NCBI GenBank assembly: GCA_017558505.1
Contig: JAFYUM010000013.1
Coordinates: 1-64,000 of the forward strand
Reading direction: 5' to 3'
Length of the DNA: 64,000 nucleotides
Source: Ruminococcus sp.
GTDB lineage: Bacteria; Bacillota; Clostridia; Oscillospirales; Ruminococcaceae
The notes under the pieces were generated by a model. It did no database searches. It was not told the DNA's origin and saw nothing but the letters and a program-made list of their open reading frames with translations. The first letter of the stretch is position 1. Each line of letters begins with the position of its first letter. The translations under genes were made by a program, and so were the position numbers. This document shows positions 8,991 to 17,275 of the stretch, one piece after another.

Positions 8991-9328
8991 TATGAATTTT
9001 TATCAACTGTGTGGAACTTTTTAAGGTTGCCAATTTTTTCATTACGCTCATCAAGAATTCTCTCAACATCTGTCCATTCGAGTCCCTGATTTACACAAAG
9101 TACCATAATGTGGTATAAAAGGTCATTGATTTCATTCATAAGCTCGTCATTGTCGTTATTTTTAGCGGCAATAACAGTTTCAGTAGCTTCCTCACCGATT
9201 TTCTTGCAGATTTTATCTACACCCTTGTCAAAAAGGTAGCAGGTATAGGAATTTTCAGCAGCACATCCGTTATCATACTGTTTTTTTCTCTCTTTGATTA
9301 CTTCAAAAATTTCGTGATATACGTTCAT
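8990..9328 (-). CDS. hisE: Phosphoribosyl-ATP pyrophosphatase
   Basis: 112 aa. Removes pyrophosphate from phosphoribosyl-ATP in step 2 of histidine synthesis. The MazG-like alpha-helical fold is recognisable from KKIGEEATETVIAAKNND followed by EINDLLYHIMVL, the metal-binding glutamate region. It is a stand-alone gene 3 bases after hisI, whereas in many bacteria the two are fused as HisIE. It is the last gene of the his operon, ending at the bidirectional terminator. Confidence 0.95.
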   Translation of the reverse strand: MNVYHEIFEVIKERKKQYDNGCAAENSYTCYLFDKGVDKICKKIGEEATETVIAAKNNDNDELMNEINDLLYHIMVLCVNQGLEWTDVERILDERNEKIGNLKKFHTVDKNS

Positions 9329-9331
9329 TTT

Positions 9332-9676
9332 TTATTCCTCCGTATTATATAATTCATTAAAGAAACAGCTGTAGCTTCCTGTATGACAGGCAACTCCCGT
9401 CTGCTCCACATTTACAAGCAGGGTATCATTATCGCAGTCACCATAAATTGACACGACTTTCTGTAAATGTCCCGATGTTGCACCCTTATTCCAATACTCC
9501 TGACGGGAACGGCTCCAGAACCATGTGTAACCCGTTTCAAGAGTTTTTTTCAGGCTTTCCTTGTTCATATACGCAAGCATAAGAACTGTTTTTGTGTTGA
9601 CCTCGTAACAAATAGCAGGGATAAGCTCTCCCTTTTCAAAGAATTTGTCAAGGTCGTTTAAATCTATTTTTATCAT
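9332..9676 (-). CDS. hisI: Phosphoribosyl-AMP cyclohydrolase
   Basis: 114 aa. Opens the purine ring of phosphoribosyl-AMP in step 3 of histidine synthesis. The conserved blocks [28 protein letters not shown] and [11 protein letters not shown] carry the metal-binding Asp and Cys residues of the family. It is separate from hisE rather than fused. Eight bases separate it from hisF upstream. Confidence 0.95.
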   Translation of the reverse strand: MIKIDLNDLDKFFEKGELIPAICYEVNTKTVLMLAYMNKESLKKTLETGYTWFWSRSRQEYWNKGATSGHLQKVVSIYGDCDNDTLLVNVEQTGVACHTGSYSCFFNELYNTEE

Positions 9677-9684
9677 ATCTTACC

Positions 9685-10440
9685 TTACCTCACAATTACT
9701 CCACGTTCTCTGCAATAATCCTTAACCTCGCCTACAGTAAGCTCTCTGAAATGGAACAGAGAAGCCGCAAGAGCCGCAGTTGCTCCTGTTTTTTCGAAAA
9801 CCTCATAGAAATCGTTGATTTTTCCCGCACCGCCGCTGGCAATTACAGGAATTGAGCAGTTGTCGCATACGGCTTTCAGCATTTCAATGTCAAAGCCCTC
9901 TTTTGTGCCGTCAGCGTCAATGGAGTTCAGACATATCTCACCTGCACCCAGCTTTTCAATTGTATGCACCCAGTCGATAAGGTCAATTCCCATATCAACT
10001 CGTCCGCCATTGATGTAAACCGTCCACTTGTGGTCGGCTATTTTTTTAGCGTCAATTCCCACGCATATACATTGACTGCCGAATATATCTGCTCCGTCCT
10101 TGATAAGCTGCGGATTTTTTACAGCTTGTGAGTTTACAGAAACCTTGTCCGCACCTGCACGGAGAGTTTCACGTATATCGTCAACTGTCTTTATTCCGCC
10201 GCCAACTGTCAGAGGAACGAATACTTTTTTTGCAGTTTCTCTTACAACATCAAGGAACACTCCACGTCCCTCAAATGACGCTGTTATATCATAGAATACA
10301 ATTTCATCTGCACCCTGCTTGTTGTACTCTGCCGCACATTCAACGGGATCGCCTACATCTCGTATTCCCTCAAAATTTACTCCCTTTACTACCTTGCCGT
10401 TTCGCACGTCAAGACAGGGAATTATTCTTTTTGCAAGCAT
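9685..10440 (-). CDS. hisF: Imidazole glycerol phosphate synthase, cyclase subunit
   Basis: 251 aa TIM barrel. With HisH it makes imidazole glycerol phosphate and AICAR from PRFAR using ammonia from glutamine. The N-terminal [14 protein letters not shown] contains the catalytic Asp of the family, and VGIDAKK with VYINGGR and ASGGAG phosphate-binding loops are present. Start supported by AAAGGAG just upstream. It is separated from hisA by one copy of the 167-bp repeat. Confidence 0.96.
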   Translation of the reverse strand: MLAKRIIPCLDVRNGKVVKGVNFEGIRDVGDPVECAAEYNKQGADEIVFYDITASFEGRGVFLDVVRETAKKVFVPLTVGGGIKTVDDIRETLRAGADKVSVNSQAVKNPQLIKDGADIFGSQCICVGIDAKKIADHKWTVYINGGRVDMGIDLIDWVHTIEKLGAGEICLNSIDADGTKEGFDIEMLKAVCDNCSIPVIASGGAGKINDFYEVFEKTGATAALAASLFHFRELTVGEVKDYCRERGVIVR

Positions 10441-10473
10441 TATTTCACGCTCCTTTGTTTATTTAATTCGTGT

Positions 10474-10682
10474 TTGATAGTAAATACAACACTTTATTGA
10501 GGGAGACCCTTTTGAAAAAGGGTCATCCCTCAAACTCCCTCCCTAAAACTTTTATCTTAATTTTCTATACAGGGATTTATCCCTGTATAGAAAATTTAAA
10601 ACTGAAAGTCTTTGGAAAGGGGGCTGGGGAAGAACCTTTCTTCAGAAAGGTTTTCCCCAGTAAGCGTTGCACTTACTATCAA
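10474..10682. repeat. Structured intergenic repeat, copy 1 (between hisF and hisA)
   Basis: A 167-bp core (10494-10660) is 98 percent identical (3 differences by eye) to 11462-11628. It holds three hairpins: one starting GAGGGAGACCC, a perfect palindrome TTTTCTATACAGGGAT with its complement, and CTGGGGAA with TTCCCCAG. The core is flanked by 17-nt inverted arms (10474-10490 and 10666-10682) unlike those of copy 2. The two mismatches in the arms become G-U pairs in the minus-strand (his mRNA) RNA. The right arm overlaps the hisA stop codon. No ORF or transposase is present; it resembles a MITE or a structured RNA element. Confidence 0.88.
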
Positions 10683-11407
10683 CCCTGAGTTGCATAATCA
10701 ATGGCATCTTTGAGATTTAAAGTGCCTTTATAAATGGATTTTCCACAGATTGTGCCGTAAAGTCCCATTTCCTTGCAGGCTATAATATCCGCCATTGTGT
10801 GAACTCCGCCGCTTGCCACGATGTTAGCACGTCCCTCCGTAGCGTCAGCGAGAGCCTTTAACTGCTCCACATTTACGCCGCTAAGTGTACCGTCTTTGGA
10901 AATATCAGTGAAAATAAAGTATTTCACACCAACCTCAATCATCTTATTTGCAAGGTCGATATAGTTCACATCGGAGCTTTCAAGCCAACCCTCAGTTGCA
11001 ACCATACCATTCATTGCGTCAATCCCAACAACGATTTTTTCGCTGCCGAATTTCTCAACGGCATCGCTTACAAGCTTAGGATTTTTCAAAGCTACAGAGC
11101 CGAGAATTACCCTTGTTATGCCCATTTTGAGATATTCGTCAATTGTTTCAAGGGAGCGAATACCGCCGCCCAGTTCTACTTTCAAATTAGTCTTTTCGGC
11201 AACATCTGTGTAAATCTTTGTGTTTACAGGTCTGCCCTCTTTCGCTCCGTCAAGGTCAACCATGTGAATCCATTCACTGCCTGCCGCCTCAAAGCCTTTT
11301 GCAGTTTCAAGGTAATCGCTTGCTACCTTTTCAACTGTGGAAAAATCGCCCTTGAATAAGCGTACACAGTTGCCGTCTTTTATATCAATTGCAGGTAAAA
11401 TAATCAT
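10679..11407 (-). CDS. hisA: 1-(5-phosphoribosyl)-5-((phosphoribosylamino)methylideneamino)imidazole-4-carboxamide isomerase
   Basis: 242 aa TIM barrel that isomerises ProFAR to PRFAR in step 4 of histidine synthesis. LPAIDIKDGNCVRL at the N-terminus, VELGGGIRS, VGIDAMNG and DISKDGTLSG are the family blocks with the catalytic Asp pair. The start at 11407 is chosen because GGAGGA lies 6 bases upstream and the protein then begins directly with the first barrel strand; a longer frame to 11458 adds an unlikely 17-residue extension that runs into the repeat. It is flanked on both sides by nearly identical repeats. Confidence 0.95.
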   Translation of the reverse strand: MIILPAIDIKDGNCVRLFKGDFSTVEKVASDYLETAKGFEAAGSEWIHMVDLDGAKEGRPVNTKIYTDVAEKTNLKVELGGGIRSLETIDEYLKMGITRVILGSVALKNPKLVSDAVEKFGSEKIVVGIDAMNGMVATEGWLESSDVNYIDLANKMIEVGVKYFIFTDISKDGTLSGVNVEQLKALADATEGRANIVASGGVHTMADIIACKEMGLYGTICGKSIYKGTLNLKDAIDYATQG

Positions 11408-11440
11408 ACAAATCCTCCGTTTGTTGATGTAAATCCCTTG

Positions 11441-11652
11441 CTCTTGTAGTGTTTTCATAGCTTATTGAGGGAGACCCTTTTGAAAAAGGGTCCTCCCTCA
11501 AACTCCCTCCCTAAAACTTTTATCTTAATTTTCTATACAGAGATTTATCCCTGTATAGAAAATTTAAAACTGAAAGTCTTTGGAAAGGGGTCTGGGGAAG
11601 AACCTTTCTTCAGAAAGGTTTTCCCCAGCAGGCTATGAAATTACCACAAGAG
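11441..11652. repeat. Structured intergenic repeat, copy 2 (upstream of hisA)
   Basis: The core 11462-11628 repeats 10494-10660 in the same orientation with three base differences. Its flanks, 11441-11461 and 11632-11652, form a 21-nt inverted pair with 18 matches and one possible G-U pair in the minus RNA. These flanks have no resemblance to the arms of copy 1. So the outer stem is kept while its sequence changes. The element lies in the gap between the lipoprotein gene and hisA and contains no coding frame. Confidence 0.88.
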
Positions 11653-11662
11653 AAAGGATTTA

Positions 11663-12316
11663 TTATTCTTCTGAATTTACACTTCTATACTTTTCTGTGC
11701 TTATACCGCCCTCAGCTATCATTTTTTCATATGCTGCGTCTGCTTCTTTTGCAGATGTAAAAATATAACCATCATCGCCCAAAACGTTGCAATTTTTCAA
11801 TGAACTTACATTTGTAAATTCTTCAGAAGTAAATGGTTGAATTAATGAAAAAACTTTCTCGCTATTTTCTTCAGAGATAAAACTCCACCCTCTGATTTCA
11901 TCGAAAGTATCCCAGGGATTTTTATATAATAAATAAACATCGCTACCGTCATATATACCATTATCATGAGCATTTTTCAAATCCATACCATATAAAGTAA
12001 ACCCAAAATAAATATTATCTTGATAATCGGTCTGTTCACCTAAATAAAAATGAATACTTTTAGTATCAGAGTCAGACAATATATTTTCCTCGCCACAAGA
12101 TAATTTTCCTGCAAGAAGGTACACTTCATCTTTTTTATATTGATCCAAGAATCTGTAATCCTCATCATTTAAAGCATATTTACTTCCGCAACCATATTCG
12201 CTTTTTTTACTATCTTTACTTCCACCATTATCACTATTCGAATCAGCCGAATTACAAGCAACCATACTTGTGCAAGCTAAAACACTTGCTAAAATTACAG
12301 ATATAATTTTTTTCAT
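11663..12316 (-). CDS. Unknown lipoprotein embedded in the his operon
   Basis: 217 aa. A lipoprotein signal peptide ends in the lipobox SMVAC with Cys21, so the mature protein should be lipid-anchored outside the membrane. The next 20 residues are a Ser/Asp/Lys-rich spacer. The remainder is a mixed alpha/beta domain with YGCGSKYALNDEDYRFLDQY near its start and no family I recognise. It starts 20 bases after hisH and is more AT-rich than the neighbouring his genes, which suggests later insertion into the operon. Confidence 0.75.
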   Translation of the reverse strand: MKKIISVILASVLACTSMVACNSADSNSDNGGSKDSKKSEYGCGSKYALNDEDYRFLDQYKKDEVYLLAGKLSCGEENILSDSDTKSIHFYLGEQTDYQDNIYFGFTLYGMDLKNAHDNGIYDGSDVYLLYKNPWDTFDEIRGWSFISEENSEKVFSLIQPFTSEEFTNVSSLKNCNVLGDDGYIFTSAKEADAAYEKMIAEGGISTEKYRSVNSEE

Positions 12317-12336
12317 TTAAATTCCTCCGCTATTAA

Positions 12337-12939
12337 TTAAATTAATTCTCCAAAGTTTTTCAGTATCTTCAAACCTGTATCTCCGCTCTTTTCCGGGTGG
12401 AACTGAGCACCGTAGACGAATTTTCCGTCAAAAACAAGAGCAGGAACTCGTCCGCCGTATTCGCTGTATGCGGCTATATTTTCATCTGCACACTCTGCCT
12501 TATAAGAGTGAACGAAATACACATATTCATCGTCCCCGATATTTTCAAGGAGTTTGCAATCGTTAAGCTTTTCAAGCTTGTTCCAACCCATATGTGGAAT
12601 AATCAGGTCAGGCTCGTCCATATATCTGACGCTGCCCTTTATAAGTCCAAGACCGTCACATTCCTCAAATTCATAGCCTTTTTCAAAAAGCATCTGCATA
12701 CCAAGACAAATTCCCAAAAGAGGCTTTTTTGCGGCTTCTTCCTTGATAGTGTCAATAAGTCCGCTTTTTTCAAGCATAGCCATAGCGGCAGGAAATGCAC
12801 CAACTCCAGGGAGAATAACAGCGTCAGCCGCTTTTATTTCGTCCTTGTCAGCTGTAAGCTTGCAGTCAAGTCCCAGATAGTCAAGGGCATTTTTTACGCT
12901 GAAAATATTACCAGCACCGTAATCAATAATTGCAATCAT
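12337..12939 (-). CDS. hisH: Imidazole glycerol phosphate synthase, glutamine amidotransferase subunit
   Basis: 200 aa class I glutamine amidotransferase that feeds ammonia to HisF. IIDYGAGN at the N-terminus, the nucleophile Cys in LLGICLGMQML and the His-Glu pair in QFHPEKSG complete the triad. The start codon follows the hisB stop directly (TAAATG), so translation is coupled. hisH and hisF are here separated by the lipoprotein gene, two repeats and hisA. Confidence 0.96.
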   Translation of the reverse strand: MIAIIDYGAGNIFSVKNALDYLGLDCKLTADKDEIKAADAVILPGVGAFPAAMAMLEKSGLIDTIKEEAAKKPLLGICLGMQMLFEKGYEFEECDGLGLIKGSVRYMDEPDLIIPHMGWNKLEKLNDCKLLENIGDDEYVYFVHSYKAECADENIAAYSEYGGRVPALVFDGKFVYGAQFHPEKSGDTGLKILKNFGELI

Positions 12940-13530
12940 TTACAGTACCCCCTTTGTGGAAAGTGTAGTTCCGTCGGCATTATAAGCCACAGCCGCCTTT
13001 AAAGCGTGAGCAACAGCCTTATAAACTGCCTCTGCTTTATGGTGGTCGTTAGTGCCGTACATGAGGTTTATGTGCATTGTAATTCCTGCATTGAAAGCAA
13101 ATGCACGGAAAAATTCTTCAGTCATGCAAAGGTCATAACCGCCGCATGACTGATTTGTAAAATCGCAGTTGAACACGAGGAATGGTCTGTTGCTCAGGTC
13201 AAGACTGCACATTGCAAGCGCTTCATCCATAGGGATATAAGCTGTGCCATAGCGGACAATTCCCGATTTACCGCCTAATGCGATATAAAGTGCCTGACCG
13301 AGAGCAATTCCCGTATCTTCAATTGTGTGGTGGCAGTCAACCTCCAAATCGCCCTTAACTTTAATAGTCATACTTATTCCGCTGTGCTTTGAAAGGGCAG
13401 TGAGCATATGGTCGAAAAATCCCACACCTGTATCAATGTCGGAATTTCCCTTTCCGTCAAGCTCTGTGACAATATAAATATCGGTTTCACGGGTTTTTCT
13501 CGTGATTTCACCTCGTCTGATATTATCCAT
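12940..13530 (-). CDS. hisB: Imidazoleglycerol-phosphate dehydratase
   Basis: 196 aa. Dehydrates imidazole glycerol phosphate to imidazole acetol phosphate. The metal-binding histidine motifs GFFDHML, DCHHTIEDTGIALG and NDHHKAEAVYKA are present. It is the single-domain form without the phosphatase domain of enteric HisB, so histidinol-phosphatase must be encoded elsewhere. It overlaps hisC by 8 bases. Confidence 0.96.
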   Translation of the reverse strand: MDNIRRGEITRKTRETDIYIVTELDGKGNSDIDTGVGFFDHMLTALSKHSGISMTIKVKGDLEVDCHHTIEDTGIALGQALYIALGGKSGIVRYGTAYIPMDEALAMCSLDLSNRPFLVFNCDFTNQSCGGYDLCMTEEFFRAFAFNAGITMHINLMYGTNDHHKAEAVYKAVAHALKAAVAYNADGTTLSTKGVL

Positions 13531-14584
13531 TTATGATTTCCTCCAATGCATTGAATAATCTGTCCATTTCCTCATCTGTGCCTATGGATATGCGGAGATA
13601 ATCACAAATTATGGGCTTATTCCAGTAACGGACAAAAATATTGCGTTTTTTCAGTTCCTCAAATATAAACTGTGCGGATACTTTCTGGGGACTTGCAAAA
13701 ATAAAGTTTGTCTTTGAATCGGGGAATACAAATCCCAACTCTGTAAGACGTGCCTTTGAACGTTCTCTTGTGGCAATAATTCTGTCAACGGTTTCACGGA
13801 AATATTCCTCGTCAGCCATTGATGCCGCACCGCAAAGCTGTGTAATTGGATTCATTGTATATGAATTTATAGAAAATTTCACATCGTTCATATACTTTAT
13901 AAGCTTTTCGCTTCCAATTGCAAAACCGATACGCATACCGGCCATTGAACGTGATTTTGAATAAGTCTGCACAACAAGGAGATTTTCGTATTTTTCCACA
14001 AGGGGCAGACAGCTTTCACCGCCGAAATCCACATAAGCTTCGTCAATGATAACTACGCTGTCGGGATTGTTTTTAACGATATATTCAATGTTTTCAATTG
14101 TTTCCATAACTCCCGTGGGAGCGTTTGGATTGGCGATAACTATACCGCCGTTTTCTGTGATGTAATCCTCTCTGTTGATTGTAAAATCGCTGTTGAGAGG
14201 AATCTGCTTGTATGGAATACGGTAAACGTCAGCCCATACATCATAAAAAGAATATGTTATATTTGGGAAAATCACAGGCTTTTCATAGCCGAAAAATGTC
14301 ATAAAGGCTATGGCTAAAACATCGTCAGAGCCTACTCCTGCAAATACCTGTGAGGACTTTACATTGTATCTCTTTGCAATTGCGTCAACCAGTACCGATG
14401 AATCGGGGTCGGGGTAAAGACGCATTCTGCCGTATTCAAAATCCTCCAGTATCGCCCTTACAGAGGGTGACGGAGGGTATGGATTTTCGTTTGTGTTGAG
14501 CTTTACAACGTCCGTTACCTGTGGCTGTTCGCCTGGGGTATATGGTACAACCTTACGGACATAGCTCTCCCAATTGTTACTCAT
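13523..14584 (-). CDS. hisC: Histidinol-phosphate aminotransferase
   Basis: 353 aa, fold type I PLP enzyme. Converts imidazole acetol phosphate and glutamate to histidinol phosphate. KLNTNENPYPPSP at the N-terminus, ANPNAPTG and VVIIDEAYVDF are the substrate and cofactor blocks, and the PLP lysine is in the TYSKSRSMAGMRIG segment. Length and blocks are typical. Its 3' end overlaps hisB by 8 bases and its start follows the membrane-protein gene by 16 bases. Confidence 0.96.
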   Translation of the reverse strand: MSNNWESYVRKVVPYTPGEQPQVTDVVKLNTNENPYPPSPSVRAILEDFEYGRMRLYPDPDSSVLVDAIAKRYNVKSSQVFAGVGSDDVLAIAFMTFFGYEKPVIFPNITYSFYDVWADVYRIPYKQIPLNSDFTINREDYITENGGIVIANPNAPTGVMETIENIEYIVKNNPDSVVIIDEAYVDFGGESCLPLVEKYENLLVVQTYSKSRSMAGMRIGFAIGSEKLIKYMNDVKFSINSYTMNPITQLCGAASMADEEYFRETVDRIIATRERSKARLTELGFVFPDSKTNFIFASPQKVSAQFIFEELKKRNIFVRYWNKPIICDYLRISIGTDEEMDRLFNALEEIING

Positions 14585-14600
14585 AATATATCACTCCAAA

Positions 14601-15365
14601 TTATCCTAACTGAGCAAATTCTATCATATTTTTTTCGCTGTCGATTATTACAGCTGTGCTGTGAGGGTGATTCCAGTTATGTACTGCTGAAGTTACATAA
14701 ACTGTTGCTGTGGCATTGCCTTTCCAGAAATCAGTATCTCTGTAAACCAAAAGAGATTTATCATCTTTTATTCCTATATCTGCTTTTGGACTGACTTGTT
14801 CAACATCGATGCTTCCATCTTGAAACACGCTTAGAGGATATGTATATATAGCCTTTGCTGAATACTCCTCCTCGTAAGCTTTTATTACATCCTGTGAAGC
14901 CTTGAAACGCACACTGGAATGTCCAGTCCCCTGAAGCACACTGGGCATATAATCCAATCTGTAATCATTCATTTCATCAGGAAACTCATCAGGCATATTT
15001 GCCAAAGCATTATGATTATAAAATTCAATATATTTACGCTGGAAATCATACTTCCAAGCTGACTTGGACTTGATTCCTGGTGCAAACAAACTTGAATACG
15101 CAATTACAGGAATAACAATCACACACCATTTTATGCTCTTGAAAAAATGATTTTCTTCTGCTCCTTTTTTAACACATATCAGATTACGAATAAACCATAT
15201 CCCGCTTATAATAAAGCGGAAATTCCCTTTATTAGTGAAAATAAACAGCAGAAGAAATAATAAGGATAATAAAGCAGATATAATCAATGAAACTATAATA
15301 AATGCCTTGTTCAGCCTTGGAGATTTTATCTGCTTTATATCCGTTGTCATTATATTTCGACTCAT
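14601..15365 (-). CDS. Unknown membrane protein embedded in the his operon
   Basis: 254 aa. Hydrophobic segments lie at about 20-43, 50-62 and 76-92, followed by a hydrophilic C-terminal domain of about 150 residues with no motif I recognise. Its ATG overlaps the hisD stop as ATGA (15362-15365), so it is translationally coupled to hisD and is a genuine operon member. It has no evident part in histidine synthesis. Lower GC than hisD or hisC suggests an acquired gene. Confidence 0.75.
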   Translation of the reverse strand: MSRNIMTTDIKQIKSPRLNKAFIIVSLIISALLSLLFLLLFIFTNKGNFRFIISGIWFIRNLICVKKGAEENHFFKSIKWCVIVIPVIAYSSLFAPGIKSKSAWKYDFQRKYIEFYNHNALANMPDEFPDEMNDYRLDYMPSVLQGTGHSSVRFKASQDVIKAYEEEYSAKAIYTYPLSVFQDGSIDVEQVSPKADIGIKDDKSLLVYRDTDFWKGNATATVYVTSAVHNWNHPHSTAVIIDSEKNMIEFAQLG

Positions 15366-16645
15366 TCAAATCTTACCTTAATAGCGTTTGCGTGAGCTGT
15401 AAGTCCCTCTTTTTCTGCAATGAGAACAATATCATCGTGTGCCTCTGCAAGCGCCTCTCTTGTGTAGTATGTGTAGCTGATACGCTTTGTAAAGCTTGCA
15501 ACTCCGAGAGGTGAGAAGAAACGTGCTGTTCCGCTGGTGGGAAGTACGTGGTTGGGGCCTGCATAGTAGTCACCGAGAGGCTCTGACGCATAATTTCCAA
15601 GGAAGATTGAGCCTGCATTGTCAAGGCTTCCCAGAAGCTCCATAGGATTTTCCATAAGAACTTCAAGGTGTTCGGGAGCAATTTCATTTGCAAGTTCTAC
15701 GCACTTTTCACGGCTGTCAGCAATGATGATTGCACCGTAATCTTCAAGGGATTTCTCGATAATTTCCTTACGTGAAAGGTATTCTTTCTGACGGTTAATT
15801 TCAGCAATTGTTTCATCTGCAAGCTTTTCGCTTGTTGTTACCATAATTGAAGATGCAAGAACATCGTGTTCAGCCTGTGACATAAGGTCAGCCGCAGCAA
15901 ATTTAGGGTCAGCAGTTTCATCGGCAATTACAAGAATTTCACTTGGACCTGCAATCATATCAATATCAACAACACCATAAAGAAGCTTCTTTGCTGTTGC
16001 TACATAGATATTTCCGGGGCCTACGATTTTATCGCACTTTGGAATTTCCTCTGTACCGTATGCAAGAGCCGCAATTGCCTGAGCTCCGCCTGACATAAAT
16101 ACTCTGTCAACTCCGCAGATAGCAGCAGCAACAAGAATATCCTTGTTGGGTGTACCGTCCTTTAAGGGAGGTGTAACCATTACGATTTCCTGTACTCCTG
16201 CAATTTTTGCGGGAATTGCATTCATAAGAACACTGGATGGATATGCAGCTGTACCGCCTGGAACATAAAGACCAACACGTGAAAGTCCACGTACTCTCTG
16301 ACCAAGAATTACGCCATTTTCCTTGGGATTGATAAATCCCTGCTCTTTCTGGCGGTTGTGGAAATCAGCAATATTTTCCTGTGCATTGAGAAGTGCTGTT
16401 ACAAATTCAGGATCAGCCTCTGTGAGAGCGTCATTGATAACCTCACGGGGAACTTCATAATACTGTGGAAGATTTCCGTCAAATTTAAGAGTATAATTCT
16501 TTACAGCCTCATCGCCGTTTTCACGGACATCATCAATAATTGCGGAAACTGTTTCAGTTACCTTTTTATTTGTTTCACCTGCTCGCTTGTTAAGCTCTGC
16601 AAGAAATGCTTTTTCGTCTGTGCCGTTTGCGTATATCTTTTTCAT
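15362..16645 (-). CDS. hisD: Histidinol dehydrogenase
   Basis: 427 aa, Zn enzyme catalysing the last two NAD-dependent oxidations from histidinol to histidine. Recognised from GLYVPGGTAAYPSSVLMN, GGAQAIAALAYGTE, KIVGPGNIYVATAKK and GPSEILVIAD, with the later DLMSQAEHD and NHVLPTSGTARF blocks carrying catalytic and Zn-binding His and Asp/Glu residues. The start abuts the hisG stop. Full length. Confidence 0.97.
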   Translation of the reverse strand: MKKIYANGTDEKAFLAELNKRAGETNKKVTETVSAIIDDVRENGDEAVKNYTLKFDGNLPQYYEVPREVINDALTEADPEFVTALLNAQENIADFHNRQKEQGFINPKENGVILGQRVRGLSRVGLYVPGGTAAYPSSVLMNAIPAKIAGVQEIVMVTPPLKDGTPNKDILVAAAICGVDRVFMSGGAQAIAALAYGTEEIPKCDKIVGPGNIYVATAKKLLYGVVDIDMIAGPSEILVIADETADPKFAAADLMSQAEHDVLASSIMVTTSEKLADETIAEINRQKEYLSRKEIIEKSLEDYGAIIIADSREKCVELANEIAPEHLEVLMENPMELLGSLDNAGSIFLGNYASEPLGDYYAGPNHVLPTSGTARFFSPLGVASFTKRISYTYYTREALAEAHDDIVLIAEKEGLTAHANAIKVRFE

Positions 16646-17275
16646 TTATAAATTCTCCTCAATAAGTGTAATAAGTCTTTCAATTTCAGCCTGCCGCATT
16701 TTAAGGCTTACTGTATTTACAATAAGTCTTGCAGAAATAGGTGCAACGTCCTCGATTACTTCAAGTCCGTTTTCCTTTAAAGTTGTACCTGTTTCCACAA
16801 TATCAACGATACCGTCAGCAAGGTTGAGAATTGGTGCAAGTTCCACAGAACCCTCAATCTTGATAATATCTGTATCCATGCCCTTTTTCTCAAAAAAGCT
16901 TCTTGCCACATTGGGATACTTTGTAGCAATTGTTTTTACACCGTAACCGCTGTAAAAATCAAATCCCTTTTTAGTTGCAAGGGCAAATTTACATCTGCCG
17001 AAACCAAGGTCAACAAGCTCAAAGAACTTGCCTTTCATCTCCATAATTGTATCCTTGCCTACAACGCCCATATCACATACGCCGTGTTCAACATATGTAA
17101 TAACATCGTTTGCCTTTGCAAGTACAACTTCAAGATTTGCATCGGGAACAGGAAGTATAAGCTTTCTGCCCTTTTCACGTACTGCTGTACAGTCAAATCC
17201 AAGCTTTTCAAGAAGTCCAACTGTATCTTTTTCAAGTCTGCCCTTTGTAAGTGCTATTCTTATAGGTTTGCTCAT
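16646..17275 (-). CDS. hisG: ATP phosphoribosyltransferase, short form
   Basis: 209 aa. Joins ATP and PRPP in the first, committed step of histidine synthesis. The N-terminal IALTKGRL and the PRPP-binding segment IVDIVETGTTLKENGL are present. It is the short HisG without the C-terminal histidine-binding regulatory domain, so it needs HisZ for activity and feedback. This fits the upstream hisZ, whose stop it overlaps by 4 bases (17272-17275). Confidence 0.96.
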   Translation of the reverse strand: MSKPIRIALTKGRLEKDTVGLLEKLGFDCTAVREKGRKLILPVPDANLEVVLAKANDVITYVEHGVCDMGVVGKDTIMEMKGKFFELVDLGFGRCKFALATKKGFDFYSGYGVKTIATKYPNVARSFFEKKGMDTDIIKIEGSVELAPILNLADGIVDIVETGTTLKENGLEVIEDVAPISARLIVNTVSLKMRQAEIERLITLIEENL

